DNA of 51,154 nucleotides from DATFLS01 sp964413425 (lineage in GTDB: Bacteria; Fidelibacterota; JAANXI01), in the NCBI GenBank assembly GCA_964413425.1, contig CAYPST010000021.1:1-51154 (forward strand), in the 5' to 3' direction. The translations under genes were made by a program, and so were the position numbers. The notes beneath the pieces were generated by a model that was given only the letters and a program-made list of their open reading frames with translations, was not told where the DNA came from and searched no databases. Positions 33,040 to 42,641 of this stretch are shown one piece after another. The number at the start of each line of letters is the position of its first letter. Positions within the stretch are counted from its first letter, which is position 1.

Positions 33040-33738
33040 TTACATCGCCGGTAGAGGATATTCCCGATCCAGATCGTAATCGAGCCGCTCTCTCAGTTCG
33101 ATGCCGCGGGGTTCGACGTGGGTGGTATATGCTGTAACTTCCACCCCGCTTGCGGCCGCACTGCGTATCGTCGCTGAAAACGTCGGATCCGTAATCCAGT
33201 TCGGTGCAAATAACCGGGCGTCAGACCGCTGCACCATAAACAACACCCCCGCTCCGTCCCAGTTTTTCTGCAATTCCATGAGTTGTTTCACGTGCCGCGT
33301 GCCTCTTTCTGTGGGAGCATCGGGGAAGAGCCCGACGTTATTATGTACCAGTGAGACAGATTTGACCTCCAGCCAATAGGTCTCTTCCTGATTTTGCAGC
33401 CGAAAATCGAATCGGCTGTTTCCGTGTTTTGCCTCTGGTTTGACCTCGTGGAACCGGGCAAACTCAGGAAGCAGCTGTCTTCGCAGTAATTCGGTGACAA
33501 AGGCATTGGGAATCTGCGTGTTCACACATACCCATACGTGATTTTTTCTGACCAGAGTTAACGTCCAGTCTGTTTTGCGGGAAGGCGAAGGATTATAGCG
33601 CACCATCACCTCCGCTTCCGGAAGTAACAGCTCCTTCAGTCGCCCAGGATCGGGCACATGCGCGTTGACGATTTTTCCGTCCACCTGCACCCGGGCCAGG
33701 AACCGATTCGGCCGTTCCAGGAAAGTTGCAGCATGCAT
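33040..33738 (-). CDS. sfsA: SfsA family DNA-binding protein/nuclease
   Basis: First known as a sugar-fermentation stimulation protein; the fold contains an OB-like N-terminal part and a PD-(D/E)XK-like nuclease part. The 232 residues contain RPNRFLARVQVDG, HVPDPGRLKELLL, SRFDFRLQN with the acidic site, EVKSVSLV and FPDAPTERGTRHVKQL, the most typical family motif. The chosen ATG at 33738 makes it slightly short at the N-terminus: in the same frame the upstream codons read LFQYE before the Met, which resembles family N-termini, so a non-ATG start a few codons earlier is possible (GGAGAG lies about 25 bases upstream of the ATG). It lies between hyuA and hyuB. Confidence 0.9.
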   Translation of the reverse strand: MHAATFLERPNRFLARVQVDGKIVNAHVPDPGRLKELLLPEAEVMVRYNPSPSRKTDWTLTLVRKNHVWVCVNTQIPNAFVTELLRRQLLPEFARFHEVKPEAKHGNSRFDFRLQNQEETYWLEVKSVSLVHNNVGLFPDAPTERGTRHVKQLMELQKNWDGAGVLFMVQRSDARLFAPNWITDPTFSATIRSAAASGVEVTAYTTHVEPRGIELRERLDYDLDREYPLPAM

Positions 33739-33779
33739 CTCGTACTGAAACAGAAAAGACGGATGCTCTCCGTGGAATT

Positions 33780-35762
33780 CTAAAATACTGTGCCCCCCTT
33801 TCGTAGTCGAAGATGTCCGAACTCATCCACCTGAAATTGCCAGTCAGGAGGCACAAAAGTGGTGGAGGTTTGCTCCGGAATGACATACGGTCCCGACCCG
33901 AATGCTCCGGGCCACAGATCTTCTCTGGAAATCACCGGAACATCCAGTACTTCCGATTGATAAAATCCCCGCTGCAGCTTCCCGTCAGCAGGCGTGAACT
34001 CCTGCTCCCGAAGATCATGCACCGGCAATGCCGGCTTTGAAACCCGGCCGATGCCACGAACCTGCAAATTCACGATCTCAACCGGACGATCATCATGGCG
34101 AAACATGTACCGCTCTTCATGGCGCTGGTGAAACGCCCGGATCATACCTGATTGCCAGGGAACAGACAATTCATACGATTGCCCCTTATAGCGCATCTCG
34201 ACAATCCATTCGAATGAGAGTGCCTGTTCCGGCAGGCCCTGGGCAAGAATATCCTGGTTCACGCTGTCCTGGATTTCCTGCAGCTTCATCTCCACCTCAG
34301 ACCAATCGATGTCCGGTGTGCGCCGGATCAGGGTTCGAGTCCTGTCCCGCACCACATCCGCCCACAGCAAGCCGAATGCACTGAACACCCCGGCATGTAC
34401 CGGCACCAGAACCTCCTCGATTCCCAGCGATTCCGCCAGCGCGCAGCCGTGGAGAGGACCGGCCCCGCCAAACGCAATTAAGGTGGCGCTGCCCGGATCA
34501 TAGCCCTGCTCCACGGAAATGACCCTGATTGCGCGTTCCATGCTGGCATTCGCCACCGCGATGATGGATTCGGCCAGCGGTTCTGTGGTGATATTGAACT
34601 TCGAAGCAAATTCGCGAGCGCACTGCTCGGTGGTTCTCGTATCCAGATGTATCGAATCGCCAAAGACGGCCGAGGCCACCAGCCTGCCTGTCAGCAAATT
34701 CGCATCCGTCACTGTGAGCTCACGTCCGCCTCTCCCGTAACAAACCGGGCCCGGTTCCGCTCCCGCGCTCTGCGGGCCAACCTGCAGTACATCCGCCTGA
34801 TCCCGGTACGCAATCGAACCACCACCAGCTCCGACAGTATGGATGTTAATCATGGGTAATTTAACCGGCAGATCATCGATGGCGGCCTCGTCGGTAGTAT
34901 CTATTCGTCCCGGTAAAAAAGAGACATCAGTGGACGTTCCTCCCATATCGAAGGAAATCACATGTTCCAATCTGCACTGGCCAGCGATGGTGTGGGCGGC
35001 CACCACGCCGCCGGCGGGGCCGGAAAGCAGCGTTTGTACCGCCTGCTGCCTGGCGGTGCCTGCTTCCATGCTGCCCCCGTTTGACTGCATAATCCGCAGA
35101 TGATCCACCTCCAGCTGCGATTCCAGCGATCCGAGGTACCTGTCCATTACCGGAGTAACAAAAGCGTTGATGACCGTCGTGCTGAATCGCTCGTATTCCC
35201 GGTATTCAGGAATCACCTCCGAAGACAGGGACCAGTACGATTGGATGCCTGCTTCCATGAGCCGGGATCGGATTTCCCGTTCATGTCCGGGATTGATATA
35301 CGAAAACAGGCAACACACAGCAATTGATTCCGGTGCCCGATTTTGTAATGCCTGCACCAGATCATGGTCGATTTGCAGCGGTGTGAGGACCCGGCCTCGC
35401 TTATCCAGGCGTTCCGGTACCCCGAATCGATCAGTCGCGGAAACCAAGGGTTCCGGACGATCCACATTCTGGTTATATATATCCCGCCGGATTTGCCTGC
35501 CGATTTCTATCACATCCTCGTATCCAGCCGTGGTCAGCAAGACAACATCCGCTCCTTTACGCTCCAGTACGGAATTGGTCGCCACAGTCGTGCCGTGAAC
35601 GATGGTATCGAACTCCTCTTCTATCCGCTGCAAACCATTCAGAATAGCCCGGGCGGGCTCCTCGGGAGTTGATGGTTCTTTAAAAACGCTTAGACCGCCT
35701 TTTTCCGGATCCATCCAGAAGAAATCCGTGAAGGTCCCACCTGTATCGATGCCGATATTCAA
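33780..35762 (-). CDS. hyuA: Hydantoinase A/5-oxoprolinase HyuA-type subunit
   Basis: ATP-binding subunit of the HyuA-HyuB lactam hydrolase. The 660 residues have an actin-like ATPase core: GIDTGGTFTDFFW at the N-terminus, HGTTVATNSVLERKG near residue 60, SFDMGGTSTDVSF near 270 and LIAFGGAGPLHGCALAESLG near 430. The C-terminal beta-rich part contains EMRYKGQSYELSVPW. The start is a TTG at 35762 that gives the expected MNIGIDTGG N-terminus; it lies 4 bases after the stop of the M48 gene, so translation is probably coupled. Its partner hyuB follows after sfsA. Confidence 0.93.
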   Translation of the reverse strand: MNIGIDTGGTFTDFFWMDPEKGGLSVFKEPSTPEEPARAILNGLQRIEEEFDTIVHGTTVATNSVLERKGADVVLLTTAGYEDVIEIGRQIRRDIYNQNVDRPEPLVSATDRFGVPERLDKRGRVLTPLQIDHDLVQALQNRAPESIAVCCLFSYINPGHEREIRSRLMEAGIQSYWSLSSEVIPEYREYERFSTTVINAFVTPVMDRYLGSLESQLEVDHLRIMQSNGGSMEAGTARQQAVQTLLSGPAGGVVAAHTIAGQCRLEHVISFDMGGTSTDVSFLPGRIDTTDEAAIDDLPVKLPMINIHTVGAGGGSIAYRDQADVLQVGPQSAGAEPGPVCYGRGGRELTVTDANLLTGRLVASAVFGDSIHLDTRTTEQCAREFASKFNITTEPLAESIIAVANASMERAIRVISVEQGYDPGSATLIAFGGAGPLHGCALAESLGIEEVLVPVHAGVFSAFGLLWADVVRDRTRTLIRRTPDIDWSEVEMKLQEIQDSVNQDILAQGLPEQALSFEWIVEMRYKGQSYELSVPWQSGMIRAFHQRHEERYMFRHDDRPVEIVNLQVRGIGRVSKPALPVHDLREQEFTPADGKLQRGFYQSEVLDVPVISREDLWPGAFGSGPYVIPEQTSTTFVPPDWQFQVDEFGHLRLRKGGTVF

Positions 35763-35766
35763 AGGA

Positions 35767-36948
35767 TTAGCTCAGATATTGCTCTTCTATCCGGCGAACA
35801 CGTTTTGGAATAGACGGATGACTGTAGAAGATAAATTCGACTGCCGGATGCGGATCGGGATCCGAAAGGTTCTGATCCGCTAACTTCTCCAGCGCCCGAA
35901 TGGTGATTTCGGGCTGTTGAAACAGTTTGACCGAATAGTCATCAGCAACCCGTTCGTAATACCGGGAGATCGCGTTCTGCAACGGCCCGACGATGAAGTT
36001 GAAGATCACCAGCAATAAGGTAATGAGCGGAAGCGCAGCCAGACTGGTAATCGAGCTGAAATCGGAAACGGCAACGATATAGGCATACAGCTGGCTCACC
36101 AGATAGAGCCCCACAAACGTAAACACGGTGCCCACGGCAGATAACTTCCAGATATGTTTTTCCTTGAAATGCCCTAACTCATGCGCCACCACAGATAAAA
36201 TTTCGTCATCGTCAAAGTTTTTTAGCAGCGTATCGCCCAGGATCACCCGCTTCGCCTTGCCAATGCCTGCAAATGCCGCATTGGCTTTTTTGGTCTCCTT
36301 GCTCAGGTTGAACTGAAAAATACCTTCGATTGAAAGCCCCACTCCTTCGGCCATCTCAGCAATTCGTTCTTTCAGCTCTTCACGATCAATCGGTGAAAAT
36401 TTATAAAACAGCGGCATAATCACCTTGGGGGCAATTCGGGATAACAATATGGTTAACAGGAACACGAGAATGGCCGTTGGCAACCACCAGGCATTCCCGT
36501 ATGTATTCAAAAAGAAATAAAATAATAACAACACCGGAATTCCAATAGCCGCGCCAACCAGCACACCTTTCAGTTTTTCCCAGAAATAACTTCCCAGCGA
36601 TTGATCGGAGAGATCATATTTGTGCTCCAGAAGATATCCGGAATAGAAGGAGATGGGGAAAGTAACGAACGTTTCCGACACTCCAACCAGCAACGCAAAT
36701 ATCAGTAAAGCCCCATAGGCGTTACTCCAGGTTGAATTGGCCCAGCCGGCAAAAATATGAGACAACGGTGATAACACCAGAATCAGTAAAAATATCAAAC
36801 TGAGCCCAAAGTTTATTAATCCCAACCAGATTTTGGTGCGATTATATCGTTTACGCCGCTGGTAATCGGCAGACTCTTTTTTCTGTGCGGGTGATTCCCG
36901 TGTTGGTGTCTTTTCCATATATGACTTTTCAGTAGTACGGCTTTCCAT
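35767..36948 (-). CDS. M48 (Ste24/CAAX protease-like) membrane metalloprotease
   Basis: A 393-residue integral-membrane zinc protease. After a charged, lysine-rich N-terminus come hydrophobic helices (about 40-62, 75-100, 125-150, 155-175), then the zinc motif HELGH and, further on, the third ligand in SRYYERVADDYS. Between them are two more membrane helices, as in Ste24/HtpX-type enzymes. In bacteria such enzymes clip membrane proteins or peptides for quality control; the CAAX role is specific to eukaryotes. The ATG at 36948 has GGAGAA 9 bases upstream; a TTG at 36957 is too close to that site. It is the first gene of the leftward array with hyuA. Confidence 0.92.
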   Translation of the reverse strand: MESRTTEKSYMEKTPTRESPAQKKESADYQRRKRYNRTKIWLGLINFGLSLIFLLILVLSPLSHIFAGWANSTWSNAYGALLIFALLVGVSETFVTFPISFYSGYLLEHKYDLSDQSLGSYFWEKLKGVLVGAAIGIPVLLLFYFFLNTYGNAWWLPTAILVFLLTILLSRIAPKVIMPLFYKFSPIDREELKERIAEMAEGVGLSIEGIFQFNLSKETKKANAAFAGIGKAKRVILGDTLLKNFDDDEILSVVAHELGHFKEKHIWKLSAVGTVFTFVGLYLVSQLYAYIVAVSDFSSITSLAALPLITLLLVIFNFIVGPLQNAISRYYERVADDYSVKLFQQPEITIRALEKLADQNLSDPDPHPAVEFIFYSHPSIPKRVRRIEEQYLS

Positions 36949-37173
36949 TCTCTGCAATTCTCCAGATTTTTAGTTTTTCAAAGAAATCTTAATATAGAAA
37001 ACTCGTATATTTTTCAACAGCAGAGATTTCACTCTATTGAGCTTCTGATTGGGAGCCCCCCATTGTCTCAGGCAATATTACACTTATCAATTATTGGCAT
37101 ACGAAACGAAGGCAGTGGTTCCTTTGTAAACGCAAGCGATACAGAGCAGATATATCCTGTGGGATGCGCCCAA

Positions 37174-38304
37174 TTACAAATCTTCCGTATAAGTCCCGAT
37201 AAACTCGTCCTTCCACGCGCTGAATTGCCCGGCCAGAATTGACTCTCGGGCCTGGCGGGTCAGCATCAAGAAGAAGTGCAGATTATGCAGTGTTGTCAGA
37301 CGATGCCCCAGAATTTCATTCATATTTAACAAGTGCCGGATATAGGCCCGGGAAAACCGGCGGCATGTATAGCAACTGCACTGTGCATCAATGGGAGTAT
37401 GATCATCGGCATACGCGGCATTCCGAATCGGGAGTTTCCCGTGCCAGGTATACACCAATCCGTTCCGCGCGTTCCGGGTAGGAATAACACAGTCGAACAT
37501 GTCAACGCCGGCGGCGATACTTTCTATGATATCCACCGGCTTCCCGACGCCCATCAGATACCTGAGCTGATTCTCAGGGAGCAGCGAGGCGGTCAATTCC
37601 GTCATCCATCTGAGGGTCTTTTTCGGTTCTCCCACCGCAACACCCCCAATCGCATATCCATCAAAACCAAGATTGGATAAGTATTCCGCACTCAGATGCC
37701 GCAGATCCTCATGCGTTCCGCCCTGGACAATGCCAAACAGATACTGTTCATAGCCATACAACGGCCCATTATTTTGCACATACTCCAGAGATTGTTCCGC
37801 CCAGCGATGGGTTCTGCGCATCGCTTCGACGACATACTGCTTTTCCGAGGGGTAGGGAGCACATTCATCGAACGCCATCATAATATCACTCCCCAGGATG
37901 CGCTGGATACGCATAGAATGCGCCGGGCTGAACTGATGGCGCGAACCATCCAGATGCGATTGGAACACCACTCCGTCTTGATCAATTTCGTTGAGATCAG
38001 CCAGACTGAAGACCTGAAAGCCTCCACTGTCGGTGAGGAGTGAGTGCTGCCAGTCCATGAATTGATGCAGTCCCCCCGCACTCCCGATAACTTCCAGACC
38101 GGGACGAAGGTAGAGATGATAGGTATTGGCCAGAATGATCTGTGCTCCGCATTGGCGCACTTCATCCGGAGTAACCGCTTTTACGGCACCATGGGTGCCG
38201 ACCGGCATGAACACCGGGGTGTCCACCTTGCCATGGCTGGTCACAAACTCACCGGCTCTGGCATTGGAGGCCGGATCCGACGCAAGCAGACGAAAGGGTA
38301 TCAT
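37174..38304 (-). CDS. tgt: Queuine/preQ1 tRNA-guanine transglycosylase
   Basis: Exchanges guanine 34 of GUN anticodons for preQ1 on the way to queuosine; the tRNA-Asn of this window is one of its expected substrates. The 376 residues carry the catalytic aspartate in TDSGGFQVF (Asp92), the second in FDCVIPTRNARNG, the substrate loop YAIGGVAVGEP, and the zinc site CSCYTCRR with a following His near the C-terminus. The start at 38304 gives the normal N-terminus. It is followed by about 215 bp without genes before the M48 protease. Confidence 0.96.
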   Translation of the reverse strand: MIPFRLLASDPASNARAGEFVTSHGKVDTPVFMPVGTHGAVKAVTPDEVRQCGAQIILANTYHLYLRPGLEVIGSAGGLHQFMDWQHSLLTDSGGFQVFSLADLNEIDQDGVVFQSHLDGSRHQFSPAHSMRIQRILGSDIMMAFDECAPYPSEKQYVVEAMRRTHRWAEQSLEYVQNNGPLYGYEQYLFGIVQGGTHEDLRHLSAEYLSNLGFDGYAIGGVAVGEPKKTLRWMTELTASLLPENQLRYLMGVGKPVDIIESIAAGVDMFDCVIPTRNARNGLVYTWHGKLPIRNAAYADDHTPIDAQCSCYTCRRFSRAYIRHLLNMNEILGHRLTTLHNLHFFLMLTRQARESILAGQFSAWKDEFIGTYTEDL

Positions 38305-38358
38305 AATGACTGGCCGGGCCTGAAGATCACTGTTGCCGCATTACTTGCGGATTCCTGT

Positions 38359-39675
38359 TTATCTGCTGGTGAAAAGCGCATGTGATATCTGATCCGGGTT
38401 CCCCACCACCCCAAAATGGAAGTTGTGAGCATACGTCCGAATGGCGTCCCGGATGTCTTCGGGAGTGAGAATTCTCAGACGGTCAATATAGGTGGCCGCC
38501 TGGCGCCAGTCCCCGCCCACGATTTCATACATCGCCAGCTGATCCATCTGGGCGGCCGCAGTTTCCTGGTTCATTAAATCCCGGGTAATCGCCTGCGAGA
38601 TCTCATTGGCCACTTCTTGTTCGGGGAGCGGCTCCCTGGCCATCTGTTCGATGGTTTCAAACATTACCTTCAGTGTGGTATCCGGCCGGGTTGTGGAAAC
38701 GTAAATAATCCCGTAATTCTCCTCTCGCCTTGAACTTCCCGCAGCCGGGGCATAGGACAGATTCCGTTTGGTGCGAATTTCCTCAAATAATTTATTGTCC
38801 AGAATTCGGAAAGCCGCAGAAAACGCAGGATGATCCTCTGCACCTGGTGTCGGGGCGGAACAGAGTCCTCTGATATAATTGGTGGGAATCTCCCGCCCGG
38901 CAACCGTCAAATCTGCCGGCCCGGCGTCATATCCGGTATCGTCTCCGTTGCCCGGCTGCACCGGTCCAGCGGGTAAACGCGCTGCCAGACTGCGCACCTG
39001 CTCCTGCACGTCCTCTCTGGACAGATCTCCCACAATAATTACCAGGGCGCGCGTTTTCGTACTATGCGTATCATGATACTCCATAAGATCCGCACGACTC
39101 ATGGTATTTACAGACGGTTCCGTCCCGTATAAACTGACCGCGTAGGGATGGCCCTGGTAATACAGATTATTCGACAGCAGCTGCACATAGCTGTCCGGCT
39201 CGTCCTGCTCCGAACGAATCGATGACAAGGTCTGTTCCCGCACCAGTTCAATCTCTTTTTCCTCGAAACTGGGATGCAGCAGCACCTCGCTGAAAATGTT
39301 CCAGGAATCCTCGAAGGATCGCCGCAAGCAGGTCATTGACAATCCGTTGTAATCATACTGGGCTTCGACGGCCAGGTTCGTTCCCATGGATTCCAGGCGG
39401 GAGTTCAATTCATCTTTGGACAGTGATTCGGTACCGTGGGTGGCGGTTTCGAACAGAAAACGCTCGATCCCCGCCTGATCCCTGCTCACATACTTTGTCC
39501 CGCCCTTCAGATAGAAACCTGTTGCAACCACCGGATTCCCGGGAACCGTTCTCAAAATAACCCGGAGGCCATCTATGGTGAACGCGGTCGTGCTCTTCTC
39601 TCCCGGCGATCGATTCTGAGCACAGCCAAAAGTGAACAGCACCGCGCTGATAAGAACGATGGAAAGTTTCTTCAT
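38359..39675 (-). CDS. M16 family lipoprotein without the zinc motif (likely non-catalytic partner)
   Basis: A 438-residue exported M16-fold protein. The signal ends in the lipobox FTFGC (Cys18), so it is a lipoprotein. Where catalytic M16 enzymes have HxxEH, this protein reads RFLFETATHG, without the metal-binding histidines. The rest of both M16 halves is present (for example LIIVGDLSREDVQ; ISQAITRDLMNQETAA; MYEIVGGDW). Its start overlaps the stop of the upstream M16 gene by 4 bases (ATGA), so the two proteins probably form a heterodimer, with this one helping to close the chamber. Start ATG at 39675. Confidence 0.92.
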   Translation of the reverse strand: MKKLSIVLISAVLFTFGCAQNRSPGEKSTTAFTIDGLRVILRTVPGNPVVATGFYLKGGTKYVSRDQAGIERFLFETATHGTESLSKDELNSRLESMGTNLAVEAQYDYNGLSMTCLRRSFEDSWNIFSEVLLHPSFEEKEIELVREQTLSSIRSEQDEPDSYVQLLSNNLYYQGHPYAVSLYGTEPSVNTMSRADLMEYHDTHSTKTRALVIIVGDLSREDVQEQVRSLAARLPAGPVQPGNGDDTGYDAGPADLTVAGREIPTNYIRGLCSAPTPGAEDHPAFSAAFRILDNKLFEEIRTKRNLSYAPAAGSSRREENYGIIYVSTTRPDTTLKVMFETIEQMAREPLPEQEVANEISQAITRDLMNQETAAAQMDQLAMYEIVGGDWRQAATYIDRLRILTPEDIRDAIRTYAHNFHFGVVGNPDQISHALFTSR

Positions 39676-41033
39676 CGGACCAGACTCCCTTCTGACAATT
39701 GCAGTTTGTTCTTTATCTCAGGATTCACCATGACCGCCATCACGAATGGTTTACTTTGAATGTAGGTCTCGATATAATTCACAATATCTTCGCGGGTGAC
39801 TGCTCGCAGATTTTCGAAGTAATCCCGATAGTACTCCAACCCGGTGATGGCCCACCAAAAGGACACGGTATGCACGTATTCACTGGCCTTCTCCTGATTA
39901 TAAATGGCATCGACTTCCAGCAGGGTTTTGGCGGTCTCCAGCTGTTGATCGGTGAAATAGTTGGGATCAGTGAATCGTTCCAGTTCCTCCATGAAGGCTT
40001 CTTTCGCTTTCAATACATTGGGAGGAGTGGACACGATAGTTGCTGTTATCGGACCGGTGTGCTGGAGCGTGTAATAGCTGAGGTCGGCCTGGAGGGCGAT
40101 CCCGGAATCCACCAGGTTTTTCTGGAATCGGGAAGTCCGCTGGCCCAGGATAAATGAAAAGACATCTGCGGCGAAGGTGGATTTGGTATCCTTCCGTGCC
40201 TTCGGTCCGTACCAGCCCGCCATGATCATAGATACATTGACCGGCTGGGTCACAATGGTATCGGCGGAGGCGTTCAATGGCGGATGCTCAGGGACCGGAT
40301 ATTGCTCAAAGGGATCCGGTGCGCGTTCCCAGTCTCCGTATAATTCTTCTGCCAGTTCAAAGATTTCCGCAGCGTGGACATCTCCGGCTACCAGCAAAGC
40401 GCAATTGTTCGGGACATAATACCGGTTTTGAATGGTTCGCATCTGCTCCGGCGTCGCGTTCAGGATAATCTCCCGTTGCCCCAGGGGATTCTTCCGGCTG
40501 TAGTACTCATACCACATCTTCTTCTGCAGCGCCCGGTACACGTTATAGTACGGGTTGGCCTCATTGCGATCGAATTCGGCATTCACCACCTCATTTTCCC
40601 TTTGCATCTCCTCCCGCAGAAAGAGGGGAGACCGGATGGCATTTTTCATAAACTCCATCCCTGCTCTGAGAGAATCTTTATGCAGGGTGAAATAATAGTT
40701 GACCCGCTCTTCGCTGGTGGTGCCGTTAAAAACCATACCCAATTCCCGGGTCCGCTCCAGATAGGCTTCCTGGTTGGGAATCTCATCGTTGGCTTTAAAG
40801 AACATATGCTCATAGAGATGCGAGAGCCCGTCATACTCAGGCGGTTCGGTGAATGATCCGTTTCTGGCGCTTATCTCGATAGTCACCAGCGGGACCATCC
40901 GGTTTTCTATCACCACAATGTCCATTCCGTTGCCAATGGTCTGTACGGTAAAGGGCACCTCCGGTGATTCCGCAGACGCATAGCCGGCAATGCAGAACAC
41001 GACCATGCAAATCCGTAACAGAGAGTTTCTCAT
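39672..41033 (-). CDS. M16 family zinc metalloprotease, catalytic subunit
   Basis: A 453-residue exported metalloprotease with an N-terminal signal peptide (ICMVVFCIAGYASA, cleavage after about residue 21). The inverted zinc motif HLYEH is at 72-76 and the third ligand is Glu153 in NEVVNAEFDRNEA, at the usual spacing. The C-terminal half matches the second M16 lobe. It would degrade peptides in the periplasm together with the inactive partner encoded directly downstream. ATG 41033 is chosen because AAAGGA lies 8 bases upstream and the signal peptide begins there; an upstream GTG at 41054 is less likely. A 72-bp mobile repeat lies 47 bp upstream. Confidence 0.94.
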   Translation of the reverse strand: MRNSLLRICMVVFCIAGYASAESPEVPFTVQTIGNGMDIVVIENRMVPLVTIEISARNGSFTEPPEYDGLSHLYEHMFFKANDEIPNQEAYLERTRELGMVFNGTTSEERVNYYFTLHKDSLRAGMEFMKNAIRSPLFLREEMQRENEVVNAEFDRNEANPYYNVYRALQKKMWYEYYSRKNPLGQREIILNATPEQMRTIQNRYYVPNNCALLVAGDVHAAEIFELAEELYGDWERAPDPFEQYPVPEHPPLNASADTIVTQPVNVSMIMAGWYGPKARKDTKSTFAADVFSFILGQRTSRFQKNLVDSGIALQADLSYYTLQHTGPITATIVSTPPNVLKAKEAFMEELERFTDPNYFTDQQLETAKTLLEVDAIYNQEKASEYVHTVSFWWAITGLEYYRDYFENLRAVTREDIVNYIETYIQSKPFVMAVMVNPEIKNKLQLSEGSLVR

Positions 41034-41080
41034 TATAGTATCCTTTCTGATCACACAACTTCCTTTGACTTATAGAACCT

Positions 41081-41152
41081 GAGTCTATTTAGAAAACGCC
41101 TCGCCCCAAAGGGGCAAAGAAATCCCCTTGGGACTGTTTTCTGAACACTCTC
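41081..41152. mobile_element. MITE-like repeat, minimal 72-bp copy
   Basis: GAGTCTATTTAGAAAAC at the left and gttttctgaacactctc at the right (reverse complement GAGAGTGTTCAGAAAAC) enclose only 38 bp, including gccccaaaggggc (41103-41115) and atccccttgggact. It has the same orientation as the copy at 3862. No clear target duplication is seen. It lies between the end of radA and the start of the M16 operon, 28 kb from its nearest recognised relative. Confidence 0.8.
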
Positions 41153-41199
41153 ACTCCCTGCAAGCCCCCCCATCTGATTCACGGGAGCCTGGTCCTGGA

Positions 41200-42561
41200 T
41201 CACCACAGCAAATCGAATAATTTTCCCACCGTCTTTACCCTGGTCACGGTGATCGAATCAAAGTTCTGATCTTTCAACTGATTATGCCAGGGAATTATGA
41301 ACCGCCGGAATCCCTTCCGATGGACCTCTGTGATCCGGGATTGAATGTGCGAGACAGAACGCACTTCGCCTCCCAAACCGACTTCTCCGACGATAACAGT
41401 GGCATCATCCACCGGAATATCCCGAAGGCTGGACGCAATCGCCGTAATAATCCCCAGATCAATGGCGGGTTCATCCACCTGCAAGCCGCCGACCAGATTC
41501 ACAAACACATCATGCGTGCCTACCTGCAGGCCGATACGGCGCTCCAACACTGCCAGGAGAAGCGACAGCCGCCGGTTGTCAATGCCCGTGGCATTGCGCT
41601 GGGGCGTGCCGTAGCTGGCCTGGGCAACCAGTGCCTGGAGTTCCACCAGCAGCGGACGTGTGCCTTCCATACTCGGCACGATAACTGACCCGGAAGTCCC
41701 AACACTTCGCTCCCGCAGGAACATATCCGATGGGTTTCCCACCGGCCGCAGTCCGGATTCCTGCATTTCGAAAATACCGACCTCATTCGTGGCGCCGTAT
41801 CGATTCTTGACGCATCGGAGAATGCGATAGAAGTGATGGCTGTCTCCTTCCAGGTAGAGCACGGTATCCACCAGATGCTCCAGCATTTTGGGGCCTGCGA
41901 TTCGGCCCTCCTTGGTAATATGCCCGATGAGAATGACCGTACATTGCTGTTCTTTGGCATACTGCTGCAGCAGCGCCCCGGACTCCCGCACCTGACTGAC
42001 ACTCCCGGGCAAGCTGTCCACTTCCTCGGTGGCCGCTGTCTGGATGGAATCCACCACAACTGCCACCGGAGTGTGCTCGTTCATAATGGCGAGAATATTT
42101 TCAACATTACTTTCATTACCGATCAGCACATTCTCCGAATCGATGTGTAACCGGCTGGCCCGCATCCCAATCTGTTCTTCCGATTCTTCCCCTGAAAAAT
42201 AACACACCGGGGAACCAGGCGACTGCCTGGCAATATTTCCAAGAATCTGCAACACGAGTGTTGACTTACCGATACCCGGATGTCCGCCCAACAGGACAAC
42301 TCCCCCGGGGATCAATCCGCCCCCCAATACCCGGTCAAACTCGTCCAGTGCCGTAGAGATGCGGGACAGCGGTGCGGCATTGATTTTCCGGATATTCACA
42401 GGTGGTTTGGCGGCTCCGGCCCGCTTCTTCCGATCACGATCCCGATAGACCTCCTCGACCAGAGTATTCCAGGAACCGCACTCGGTGCAGCGGCCTTGCC
42501 ATTTCGGAAATTGTGCTCCGCACCCGGTGCAGGAATACACGATGGATCGTCTTTTTGCCAT
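41200..42561 (-). CDS. radA: DNA repair protein RadA (Sms)
   Basis: A RecA-like ATPase that drives branch migration during recombinational repair. Four cysteines at 11, 14, 25 and 28 (CTGC...CTEC) form the N-terminal zinc finger. The P-loop GGHPGIGKST is near residue 92, the RadA-specific motif appears as KNRYG (KNRFG in most), and a Lon-protease-like C-terminal domain contains DVFVNLVGGLQVDEPAIDLG. Length (about 453) is normal. The ATG at 42561 gives the typical MAKRRSIVYSC start; GAGGAG is very close to it. It is 80 bp downstream of mlaE. Confidence 0.96.
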   Translation of the reverse strand: MAKRRSIVYSCTGCGAQFPKWQGRCTECGSWNTLVEEVYRDRDRKKRAGAAKPPVNIRKINAAPLSRISTALDEFDRVLGGGLIPGGVVLLGGHPGIGKSTLVLQILGNIARQSPGSPVCYFSGEESEEQIGMRASRLHIDSENVLIGNESNVENILAIMNEHTPVAVVVDSIQTAATEEVDSLPGSVSQVRESGALLQQYAKEQQCTVILIGHITKEGRIAGPKMLEHLVDTVLYLEGDSHHFYRILRCVKNRYGATNEVGIFEMQESGLRPVGNPSDMFLRERSVGTSGSVIVPSMEGTRPLLVELQALVAQASYGTPQRNATGIDNRRLSLLLAVLERRIGLQVGTHDVFVNLVGGLQVDEPAIDLGIITAIASSLRDIPVDDATVIVGEVGLGGEVRSVSHIQSRITEVHRKGFRRFIIPWHNQLKDQNFDSITVTRVKTVGKLFDLLW

Positions 42562-42641
42562 CACTCCTCACATTCTTTTTCTACAGGATACCTACCCCAT
42601 ACTCCGGGAGGTCCCGAAATCTTCGAACGAACACTCCCGGC

